Of a stretch of DNA of 64,000 nt, positions 46,153 through 57,396 are shown piece by piece. The stretch lies in NCBI GenBank assembly GCA_017591395.1, contig WEDG01004221.1, positions 62,001 to 126,000 on the forward strand. Reading direction: 5' to 3'. Position 1 is the first letter of the stretch. Each line of letters starts with the position of its first letter. Under the pieces are notes generated by a model. That model was not told the DNA's origin and did no database searches. It worked only from the letters and a program-made list of their open reading frames with translations. This DNA comes from Schistocephalus solidus (lineage: Eukaryota; Platyhelminthes; Cestoda; Diphyllobothriidea; Diphyllobothriidae). The position numbers and the translations under genes are program-made.

Positions 46153-48439
46153 CTGCTTCCTATAAAGTTCAACTTAATTGAATACATAAAGACCACTACA
46201 AGTTGGCCACAGTGTACTAATGAAATAGTAGCGAAAGCGGCCCCACGACAAACGTACCAAAGCAGGAGACATGCTTACAAACACACCCTACCACATCAAG
46301 GGGACAAAGTGCAGCACCAACGGCCGTCAAGCTGCACAAACATCCGTACGTAGGCGAAGACAGTGAACGAGAAGGCAATAGATCACTTACGAAATTACTT
46401 ACCATACAGGCAGCACAGGTACAAGCTGAAAGCCCAGACGCATGTTTTGCCAATATTATGCCACCACATTGCCCAAATATGAGGGCTTCGCCTCATCAGT
46501 GGGGTCCAGCATTCCCAGGGTACTTCCTCGTAGACACTTCGGTTTTGCAATTGGGACATTCTACGTTTCTGATACACCCAACCATGTAATTTTTTGTTAT
46601 CTTTTATTAGTCCTTCCTGGCGTTGAAGAAAATTGTGTCAGTGTATAAAATTAGCTTTCGTCTTGTGCAGAAACGTTTGCAACTCGTGCCATGAAGCAGT
46701 TGATCTACATAGTTTGATAAGTCTGTAGACCCTTGAATACACTGATCTGCCCCAAGCTAGAAAGTATTTCTTAGAAAAGTTTAAATCCACAAAATAGACA
46801 GGACCAAGGACAACAAGTTATTAAAAAGCCTTATCAATATTTGGCAGTAAAGGCTTTGAGAATGGAGAGAACGCCAAGCTCTCCAAAACGTCAGCTGGTT
46901 TTTAAATCATCCCCAATGAGCGCCTTCAACCCGCAAAGTTAACGCACCATCAGCAACAGTGTATTTTGAATTTTGTATAGTTGAAACCACTGATTTAGGG
47001 AAACATCCGATTCCATCTGGTTGTCCGTTCAACAAGGGGCGAGGTTTTTTCCTCAGTTTGCAACAGATTACGCCATATAGCTAGGTATATCGTCCTAGAT
47101 TGAAACGCATCCGACTTACTAGTACTGATAAATGTGCTGATTTGCAGTGGAGATGCAATTTCAGGTGCTCATATAACGCTCACTTTTCTCCTCCTTCCCC
47201 TAGTACAATATCCTGTACTGTTGACTAATATGCGGTAAAGTTGTGGCCTGCATCGTAGAAGTGCTGTTGGTATTGGGTGCGTCGCGCGTGCTCAGCACTG
47301 CCAAAAGAACGCTAGCTGTGAACCAGTGTAGCTTGCGTTTTCTTCTTAGCGCATTTTCAGCACCTCCCCTTTTAATAAGGAAAAAAGCTTGGCGAAATGC
47401 TCTGGCAAATAAGCACTGAAGAGGGTTTTCTGTTATTAAAAAACTCATAAAACCTCTGCACGTCTCAGGCTTGTAAAGTGCAGTTATTCCTAGTTTTGGC
47501 CAACATTGTGAGCCAGCATGCCATTGCTAACTATTGCAAAGATTGAATTGTTGGCTTTAAACTCGAAGTCGATAATGCTGATACCGCCTTTGTTATAATT
47601 TATTTGAATGCATGTCTTTGCATGTTCACTGCACATATTTTACTATGATAAACAGTATCCAGCCGTAGCTCTATCATAGGTATCAGGAGTAAAAGTATAG
47701 GTTTTCAGGGACTTTACCCAATACTGTCAAAATTGCAACTCATTAAAATCCAAGTTTTTGACAATACTCAAATTTCAATAACGTTTATTTTCTTAGATCA
47801 ATTTTTATTTTTGTTAATTAATAAACAACTGTTTCAATCCTAAAAATCCTAAATGGAATAAAAAACTTCAAAACGGATATCCACGCACTGTCAGCCATTT
47901 TTTGAAATAATTTGAATGTAAAGCGTGAGAAATCTATCATAATGAGCAACTACGGTCATGTTATTTCATTTGATTAAGTCTTATGCATTTTGAAGTAAGG
48001 CTGATAAAGATTTTGAACAGGAATCTTCCAATGTTATGTTTCGCTGAAATAATATAATTTTCAGGACATATAACAACACAAAACTAAGCATTTATTATTC
48101 CTTAAGTACCTAGCAACTAAGCTAACAGTAACATATAAATACAATGTTCAAAAAGAACAATGATTTATAGGACGCAGACAAATGAAAATTCTCCAGTAAA
48201 AAAACTTAAAGCTTCCAATGTCCATGCGGATTACATGAACGAGTAAGGAAATGCAAACGGCAGTGCGCATATTTTCCCTTATTGTTTAACAGTCCATTTT
48301 GTAAAGCTAAATTACGGTCATAAATGGTTTCAATGATCAATATAGCTTAACAAAATCGGCGTCGCATAACAAAATCTTTTAGTTTCCTTTGATTAGTATT
48401 TTCCTGTATTAAAGCATCTCATGGCTTTGGATGAAGAGT
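46153..48439. other. Gene-free stretch
   Basis: A GC-richer patch continues to about 46650, with a hairpin made of CCCA/TGGG and TGAGG/CCTCA arms at 46472-46503. No supported gene. Confidence 0.45.
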
Positions 48440-50970
48440 TGATTACCTAACTCATGAAACGTCACGATCAAAATTGGAGTATGGTAGTGGTAGTGGTGGT
48501 AGTATGGCACAAACTTTAAGGGATTATTGTTGTTCAGTGGATTGAATTTATGCACAAAAAGCTGTGCATTAATGAAGAGTTCACTTTAAATCTGTTTATT
48601 TAAGGATAAACGAGGCCAAAAAGGGGTGTATTGGACGTTTCCTGCTATCCAAGAATTCTTCTACGATACAGAAAGCTCAGGATAAAAACATTTTGTTTCT
48701 CGGCGTTGAACTATAAACCGAAATTAATATAAGACTTAAAAGATTACGAAAGCTCTTTTAAGAGAACGGAAAATGTTGGTTTGCGTTCAGAAAAATAAGA
48801 TAAATTAGAAATAACATTGTTTCCAAGGAAGCAAAGACATATTCAGTTTAAAAAAATCAGTTTTGCAAATTTGTGAATATTATATAGATGGGAAAGAGAG
48901 AATACGCTCTTTTCAAAGTATCATAAACATTTTCTAAAAAAACGAAATGGCTTCCTTCACTAAGAGAATAGGATAAGTTAACATACTATGCAAGAATCAA
49001 AGAGTCAAAAATGGACATCTAGTGGGGAGACAGTTCCAATTTCAGCGTCTTTTTCAGTCTCTTCAAACGTAAATTAGCGTGCTAGAAATAGCAAAAGAGA
49101 GCGCTGATATGCCGATGTAAGGCAAGCATTATGAGAAAGGCCTCGGCGCACGGGATGGGAAGACTTCACAGCAATCAGCTCAGAGTTGAGGGGATGGGTA
49201 ACATCATCAAGGATTCGCCTGTTGTGAAGTGACGTTTTGCTATCAAATCCACTAAGACAGTATAAGAAAAGCCAGCAGCAGCGGAGGATACGTTTTTAAA
49301 TCAAAAAATCATTTTAAAGCAAAACTGTAGAAATCACGGCAGAAAAATAAAGGATGAGGGGAATAATACATGCATCTTTAAATCGCCGGATAAGGGCTTG
49401 AGGTGATTGGAGCGTAAACGGAGGATATAATATAGAAGATTACAAAGTTAAAAACAAGGAGTATCAATATGTTGCGAGAATGATAAATGGGATGTCAGAG
49501 TACCGCCAAGGTACCGGAAAGAGAATAGCTCGTTGGGAAGTTCGGCTGAAGATTCAGAACTATTGGAATGTCGCAGGTGAAAAACACATTGGACAGATTT
49601 CTCATGGTTGAGTTGAAGACCATTACCTGATGACCAAGCTAAGTCAACAGAAATATTTAATAAACTTGTGCGACTGTACTTTGATTTACCACACCGATAA
49701 TAATTAGCTTAAACAAGCATATATATAAAAAGCCGCAACATTAAGTCACTGTATGAAAAAGATGTCCTGACAATTTTTAGTTGCAGCTGACTATAAAAGA
49801 AAACGGAACCAAAAAACGGAAAGGGCAGAAGATTGATATTTCTTCGCAATATTTGAGTATATATGCAGAAACTTGGTTGCGTGTTTGAAATTTTAGAACA
49901 GGGCTTTAAAGTGAGCAAACACAGCAAAAAAACTTACCAATATAAATAAATTAGTAAGTTCTTTAATTTATAGTAGAAATTGTATCCTTAATTTTCAGCG
50001 ACGTCTCAAAACTGGTTGAGCATCCCCATTTTTCCTTGACTTGATATTCAAAAAAGGGGCTATGTAATACGAAATATTTAAATACGTGCTTGTTAAAGAG
50101 TAGTATCTTTTAAGAGTTATTTAATTGATCTAAGGCATATTAATTTTCAAATTACGTTGTGGGCGTTTATTCTTTTCGGCAATGAGTTTAAGTATTTGGG
50201 TGAGTCTTCACATATGACCCAAACGGTGATCTACATTAAAAAGAATTTCTAGGTACTCACTGTTTCGGTAAATGCTTTTAATAAATATCTTATTTTTTAA
50301 GTTTTTATAAGCAAATACAACAGAATATACATTTACGGCAATAAACAGAAAACAAAATAAAACGTTAAGTATTCAATTTCATTGCAATAATGATGTGAAA
50401 ATCATTGTAATCCAAAGCCCGAAATAGTTATGAAGAAATTTATTAAAAGTAAATTCCTCTTAATACGCATAAAATAGAAAGTTTACGATTCAACCTGACG
50501 ATTCTATTTATTTTTATTAGTTACTGACCGTTCAGTCAGCATGTCAGCTGTGACGTCTCTGTCAACGAATTCAAAGGGCAAATCTGGTTTCCTTAGGCAA
50601 ACGCATCTTAAACAATATATGAACGCAAGAAAAAACCGCCAGTTTACCTGAAACCGTGTTGGAATACTTACTCAAAAATGTAGGCTGTTTGGTAAAGGCC
50701 ATTGCCATTAATCCGGATTTAAACTTCTGTTAATTATCCACTAAACGACTATTTTTAAAAATAACTCTACTTGTCGTGTTTTATTTACTCGTTTATTTCC
50801 CTGGACAAGCATACTGCACATCTAAAACTTCATTTAAATTAGCTTACTCGATTTTTCACGTGAACGGAATTAACAACTTTGCTTAAAAATAGCATTTCTA
50901 ACCAGCATAATATTAATTTTTAAACTATAATATGACTTCATTTTATGAATTATCACTTCTTTACTTATAT
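48440..50970 (+). repeat. Ancient direct duplication D, copy 2
   Basis: Colinear partner of 40680-42520, longer by about 700 bases because of extra sequence near 49000-49750 that copy 1 lacks. Matching blocks include TTATGCACAAAAAGCTGTGC, TGCAGCTGACTATAAAAG, TTGAAATTTTAGAACAGG, AAGTTCTTTAATTTATAGT, GTTGTGGGCGTTTATTCTTT, CCCGAAATAGTTATGAA, TTTACGATTCAACCTGACGA and GTGTTGGAATACTTACTC. The reading matching copy 1's open frame (TLWAFILFGNEFKYL..., about 50155-50340) is interrupted by stops. Confidence 0.8.
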
Positions 50971-51755
50971 TTTAAGTTTGCGGGATGCTTTATGGGCTAA
51001 TTTTACACAAAGGGTCTTTTCTCATGAGATCCATGAGATTTCATGTGATAGGTCACGTACTGTAATTACCATCATCTTGTGAAAAAACCTTTGTAATTCA
51101 GAGCACGAATCAGTTGGTCTAAATAATTTTTGAAGTCTTACTAAAAATATCAATTTTAAATTATGTATTCTTTCTTTTAGACAATGCAGTTCAATACTAC
51201 AAACAGATTTAGTTAAAACCCTAATACGGTTGGATTAATCAGATCAATTGACATGGAATTACTTTAAAATCGTTTCATCTTGTCATCTTTAAGCACAAAA
51301 AAGTCAAATACATTTATATTAAATGACGAAAGAATTTTTTATTTTATTTTTAGAATGCACGAGAAGTACCAAGAATAAGCTTTCCATGAAGCCGATAACC
51401 TCCAGCGCCTTCTCAAAAGATCTAGGTCTGCTCACCAACTAGCAAACTCACATTGCAGTATTATTTAGTCTGGCAGGTAAATAATACCGAAAAAGACAAA
51501 AGAGATGTCATATGCCAGTTATACCCTACCCCTGGTGGTGCCACACTCTGGCTTTATTTTTAAGATATCTGCTGAAGACCATTTTTCGTAATTTTTTAAT
51601 GTTCACAATATATTGTGTTTTATCTCCTCAATTTAATCTTCCAACTCAGTCGCCAAGTCCAATGTTTTCCGCGTAAAAATTACATTCAATTGAATGAAGC
51701 TATGCTCTGTTGCACGAAAAGATTTGGAAATGCAAGGAACCTTTTTTTGCTTACC
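50971..51755. other. Gene-free AT-rich stretch
   Basis: No gene or repeat recognised between duplication D copy 2 and the exon candidate on the minus strand. Confidence 0.5.
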
Positions 51756-51954
51756 ATTCGCCGCGTAAATCGGATGTTGATGCACATGCAAGATAGCAAT
51801 CGAAACCTCAGATTTTTCTTTATTTACGCCAGAACTTGCATTAGTTTCAATAGGTGCTGCCTCCTGAGCCGAATGCTCCGTAGAAATAAATTCACTATTT
51901 ACGGGACTTTCAAGAACGCTGAACATCCCACCATGTCTTTTAGCTTTTTTATTT
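51755..51954 (-). CDS. Candidate exon, unknown product
   Basis: The minus-strand open frame (51633-51995) is polar and acidic in a way unusual for chance AT-rich frames: NKKAKRHGGMFSVLESP, NSEFISTEHSAQEAAPIET, SSGVNKEKSEVSIAIL, HVHQHPIYAANG. A possible acceptor CATCTCAG precedes 51954 and a good donor ATG|GTAAGC follows 51755. An internal ATG is at 51924-51926. No domain was recognised and the other exons were not found. The overlapping plus-strand frame looks like a shadow. Confidence 0.33.
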
Positions 51955-51995
51955 CTGAGATGATTTATTTGGTAAAATGAGTGCTCACTACGCAA

Positions 51996-54900
51996 ATGTC
52001 CTTAAAAACTGACATTTTGCCTCTTACTAAACGGAATTTACATCACCCACTTCAACAGTCGGTCAGACTTCTTTAACAGTTTTATTGGTTAATGCTTGAA
52101 ATCACATCAACCGCGATTATAAGTACCCATGCCTTAGGTTAGAGCACGCGTGATGCAGCATCAAATTTTATACTTGAAATGCAAATATTGTATTCAAGTA
52201 GTTTCTCATAACAATGCAGAAGAACTTATAAAATCTCCCTTTTCGTCTATTCCAATAATCCAAACACGACTAGGCAATTTGTCTTTGAAGATGTCTTGGC
52301 CTTTATTTGGAACACATTTTATTCAATTTTTTAACATTAAGCTCACAAAATAAAATATCTTTTAATAGGATATTTCGTTCCGTTTATCCTGTACTGTCAA
52401 ACTTTGGTTAAATTCGTTAGAGCGCCTTTGAATGAAATAAATGTGGACCTTAGGCATGGGATGGCAGAGTCAACTTTAAATTAAGAACTATTTGTGGTGT
52501 TTCAAGTAGCAAAGGCAACATTGAATACCTTGAGTTCATATTTACACCTCAGAGTTTCCTGTCTTCACATTTACCGCGGTTCTGATTAACTAGGGATTTG
52601 TTCACTGGTTATTCCTAGCTTAATGCAATTTTGTAACCATAAGTCACTACATACAAAAGAGTTTGGAATGGGATTCCATATATTTTCATGGAAGCAATAC
52701 CTTCCGTTATTTCTGGAAACGAAATCATTTTTTATGTTTTGCATATGTATGGGTAAATTGAAAAGTTTATTCCTAGTAAATATACTATCACCGTCCTCTT
52801 TAGCTTCAAATAAGAAGACTTTTGGTACCTAGTAGCAATCTTAACAAAGGAAGTTCTGGATATGTTTTTATAATTTAATCTCATGATAGCTTAATGGATT
52901 GCTTTTTAAAATAAACCCCCAAAATTCCAAAATATGGACCTTTTGTAAACGTAATTAGTAAGTTGGAAGACTTTTATTCATGCATATACATATTCTTATC
53001 AGCATTAGCCCATTGACTTGAAGCCATTTTATACATATGAATGTTTTCTAGCAAATAAAATTATGTATCTCACCGCTTGAAATCAATCTGGATAGTCAGC
53101 ATGTTGATAATATCCAGCTATTCGACAGTTTTTAGAGAATCTGCAGAATTTGTCCACTGTACACAATCGAATGATGCTAAGTTATACACACATAAAAAGC
53201 AACTGGGTAAAGGGTATTAATGTTCCTGTGCATATAAAGCATATATCCACGTTTAGATAAAGAAAGTGTCATTAACTTATTGATTCCCTGAGCATACGAA
53301 ATACAACCTACAGCTGATATGATTTGTTTTGCTAGTATTGACTCATTTTTACCTCTGACAATTGCAATAACGATTGCACTTACTTACGTTAGATATCCTT
53401 TCTGCAATTTACGAACCATGAAGTCGCGCAGTTCTATGTAAAGTTTAAGTATTCGATTGGTGTTAAATGGAAGTCCTCAGGCATAACTTTAGAATGAGTG
53501 AGAAGATTGTATATCAGAGCATAATTTTCCATTGCACTAAATAACTAAGAACTACAATAAGTACCACAACCAAATATAAATTAACGGAAATCTGAAAACG
53601 CATTCGAGAAGTATGCAGACTGAGTTACTCATGTAAACTATCAAAATGAATTTGCGGATCCCTTTAAATTTTGTCCATTCTAACAAGTCTACCAGTGTGT
53701 GTTTGATCAGTGATCCCTAGTACTACGTATATTGTGTTCCCATAACGTTAGTTTTTTATGCACTTCATCTTTTTTCTTGATCCTGCATCATTTTTATTTT
53801 CAATTTTTAAAATTGGACTTCATATTTTTGAACTTTATAACATACACGCAGTATACAACTTGCACTTGAATGTTCTAACCAGCTCCCAGATTAAGACGTT
53901 TCGTACCATATACTATATATTTATTCAGGAAAAATTAGATAATATCCTGCCATATTTACTTTAACTGGCTTATTATCAACTTGTTAATAGTGCCAAGCTA
54001 TTTGCAGGATAAGCAAGTACATTTTCAACCAGTACAGACTAAGTGATAGGACCCATGACAGTCACCTACAGCAACATGTCACAAAATGTCTTTTAGACTA
54101 AAATCCATCACTCACCCTAGCCCTATACGTAAGTGTCACATCATCTGCTAAAATAAGTCCAAAAAGGAGGAGTCTACATACAATCTACTCATACTTGTTA
54201 TTGCAATTCATACAAAATTGTGAACACCATATAGTTAAAGCACAGTTCTCCTAGTGTGGCTGATAAATTTATGATGGTCGTTGTCCAAATAAACTTTGGT
54301 AAACTTTGTATAACTTAGCCTAGTAGTGGCCTTTATGATAATATGTAATATAATATGATACCAGTAATCTTCTCAGTCTAAGAAAATGGTTCGTGATATT
54401 AGGGATTTTCTCGTTATGTTTGGATTACACTATAATACTGACCACTATCAACCTCTAATTTTAGCTCTTTACCTATAATTAAGCTTATCTTTATAGGTTA
54501 TTATGACAGGTTGTTATTTGGCGGAGGAAATCTTTCTAAGTTTCATTTGGCAAATCAGGCGTATGCAGGGCAGTTTCTTTTGTGTCTCTAGGGAAAGCGG
54601 AATAATGAAAACGAGGTAAATGAGAGACAATTAAAAATAAAGTTGCATTAGTTTTGATTACTTTAATAAACTGAGCATTACAAATTTGAAAAATATGATT
54701 ACATAAGATATAAACCTATACGCAGAGGCATAGCAAGCCTTCATATATCTGATAAACTATACATCTGCTTTATTTATTTTCGTGATTGTTTCCTATGTGC
54801 ATATTCTATCGGATACATTATAAACGTTGCAACTGCCGGCATTCTGTGTAATAAAGTTTTTAAGGAAGCATCATTCGCCTGTTTGAAGTAAGTCAGAACA

Positions 54901-55749
54901 TGTGAATGTCACTCCACTCGGTCTTCCTCCTAACGATCCGATGTTCATAGGAAAGTGAATAACAAAATTGTTTAAGCCTCGGAATCATTCACAGATGCCG
55001 TCAGGTCATTTGAGGTTGACTATAAACAAGTTGACAAAAAGCACGTGCGAAAGCAGTTTAGTCCTAATCAAGTGTGCGCTTTCGGCTAACGGGATGCCAC
55101 TGAGTGACATTCAAATCGGGGTCAACTCACAACGGGGCTGCAATGTTGCACATAACCATATGTACTTCAATGGCCTACCGCAAAATTTGAATATTTATAA
55201 TGGGTTTGGTTTTCTAGATACTTAACTATGTCTCAAGACTAAAATATTTAACCTTGTCTTAGTTTATACCATGCAAGCAAGCTATGAAACAGGGTATGGA
55301 CCATTTTGCATGCAAACATTTGCACGCAGCAGAAAGAGGAAATGAGAAATAGCTACCTTCCATTCGCTATGTTTAACACAGAGGTTGGGGGAACTTAAAT
55401 CAAAATTGCCATTAAATGACATATTTTAGGATAAATCAACTCCTCGAAACAATCTGCAAATGTATAAATCTGCTAAAAAATGCACGGATACTTTTATTAC
55501 ATTATAAAGATGAATTCGATTGAGCAACAAAATTAAAATTAAAATTACTTCCGATGATATTTTTTCTTTAATGCTGTCAAAAGAAGACAGTTGATAGACT
55601 GACGTTTATGCTGTTATATTCTGTTTCGTAAAACTGAAAATAGACACGGAACAGCAAAGACACTGAGATGTATATGGCAAAAATTAAAGTCGACACTCGT
55701 GGTTTCTCCTGCCATTGTGAATGTATGTACCCACTCAATGTTATAATCT
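51996..55749. other. Gene-free AT-rich stretch
   Basis: No supported gene. An 85-codon plus frame (54968-55225) is polar but starts at TTG and has no known motif. The last 300 bases, on the minus strand, would be the 3' untranslated region of the GPCR gene; TTTTATTACATT near 55494 gives an AATAAA on the minus strand that could serve as its poly(A) signal. Confidence 0.45.
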
Positions 55750-57380
55750 TTAATCTTGGCTTGATACTGTCTCGGTGCCTTTTTTTATTCTCTCCGAATC
55801 AAATTCTTCATGACGCATACTGTCCATATAATCCAGTTCCCAAGTGCCACTTGTGGGTCCGCTTGCGGTCACACACATTTTACTCGTCAGAGCATAAAGT
55901 CTACCACGAAATTGCTTAGAGCTGAGAAAGTAGATAAAACAATTTATTCCATAGGTCATAGTGCCCAGCATGACGAAGAGATATCCACAGGCATTCACGA
56001 CGCAGCGCACATGCGGCGAAGGTGACCTTTTTAGCTGCAGAGAATCTTCGATGATAGAGAAAATGCAAATGGGCACTGAGGTCACGAGGTGAAATAAGCT
56101 CACCGGGATCAGTAACCGATTGGCCTGGATAACCGACCGTTTAACGGTGACAGAACTCCTCCTCACAATGTGGGGAGGCTTGGAAGTATCGTGTTTTTTC
56201 GCATTACTATTGACACTATGGATACACAATAAGCGCTGACTGGAGGATTTAGATTGCGAATCTGGGGACTTCTCACCAGCAGCCAGACGAAATTTGTACT
56301 CATTTGTGTACCGGCGTCGAAGCTTTCCCGTCTTGTGGATAACACGAAAGAGGCCTATGTTGAGGAAGAGGAGTAGAATCGTCGGGATTATGCTGTACAC
56401 GGCAATATCGATGTAGAAAAATACCTTGCGTGGAATGAGTTCCTTGCTGTCACAAATTACCTTGTTCAGACTATTGATATGTATATTACTCGTGGCACGT
56501 GGTCGTGGTTTGAGTTCCTGCAGGGTACTGTTAGGCGGAAAGTAGTTAGGATATGTGAGGTCACTTTCATTTTCATATTTCTCAGCTTCTTGAGCTGTGA
56601 TTTGAAACACGCTGAGGATAAAGAGCAAAATTGAATTTTTCGCCAATATCAAAGAAAATATAACCAGCCAGGCTATCATCTTCCGTCTTCCCCGCCAAAT
56701 TACTTTGGCGCGGTGTGGAATAACCGCGATGAGGTACCGTTCAAAGGTGAGAAGACAGAGCACCCACACGGCGGCATCCCGAGTCGCGTATGTGAGAAAT
56801 GTGTGAAGTCTGCACATAATTAGCCCGGCGTGTTGTCGTATGTCAAATCCAAATACAAAGTCAATCCAATATCGCGGTGGGTTTATCCAGAGCACTATGG
56901 TATCTGCAACGGCTAAGGCTGTAAATATCAGTCTTGATGGGTGGTTCCGAATAGGTTGTCGCTTAACAGCACTAGTCTGGATAGGGTCACATGACCGTGC
57001 TGGCCGAATATGCTCGTCAATGACGGAGAGTTGAGGTGTTCGCAAATTAAGTCTATGTTTTGGTTTATCAACAGTCAGAGAAGTTGACGTGTCATCGGTA
57101 GACATGGAAGATGAAGCTGGATGGCATAATTGTTGTTCCTGCCCATTTGATGTTTCTGGTATGCACTCAAGAATTCTTTTAGATGACTCAAGTAGAAGCT
57201 TTCTACTTTGCCTTTGAGAAGATTGGCCAACGCCTTGAATGACTAGGAGGCTCAGAATGTTTCCAATTGTGCCAAAAATGATAAGTAGGGTAAATAAATT
57301 GCACCGAAAAGGCGAACGCTGTGGAGTGGGGCAGTTGCACATGTAGATTCCGTGTATGTCATATTCATTGTTAGGCACAA
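55750..57380 (-). CDS. Class A (rhodopsin-like) G protein-coupled receptor, probably a neuropeptide receptor
   Basis: Seven membrane segments in one open frame of about 542 codons, numbered from 57378. TM1 about 26-48 (GTIGN, N40); TM2 148-166 (LAVAD, D159); TM3 189-218 with C189 and ERY 213-215 in place of DRY; TM4 233-256; TM5 319-345; TM6 416-442; TM7 457-484, ending GINCFIY where NPxxY is usual. C309 in extracellular loop 2 can pair with C189; NES (270) and NST (283) are glycosylation sites there. TM6 lacks the CWxP tryptophan. Loop 1 inside the cell is about 97 residues instead of about 10. There is no upstream ATG: codon 1 is GTG, an in-frame TAA lies three codons further up, and a pyrimidine-rich tract ends in CTTAG just before 57380. 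So this is likely the last exon of a spliced gene; otherwise translation starts at M13 (57340-57342). The NCFIY/KQFR ending recalls flatworm orphan and FMRFamide-receptor-like GPCRs. The ligand is unknown. Confidence 0.92.
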
Positions 57381-57396
57381 CTAAGAGTTAGAAAAA
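57381..57396 (-). other. Candidate 3' splice site of the GPCR exon
   Basis: The minus strand reads TTTTTCTAACTCTTAG just before the open frame. This is a pyrimidine-rich tract with a CTAAC branch-point-like element and a terminal AG at 57382-57381. It also contains the in-frame TAA that prevents upstream extension of the exon. Confidence 0.5.

Noticed and set aside
46472..46503. Minus-strand CTGATGAGGCGAAGCC, another possible hammerhead core
   Set aside because: No GAAA follows a helix II; the bases form an ordinary hairpin (TGAGG/CCTCA) instead.
51615..51980. 121-codon plus-strand frame
   Set aside because: It overlaps the more protein-like minus-strand frame, is hydrophobic/Phe-rich as expected for a shadow, and has no motif.
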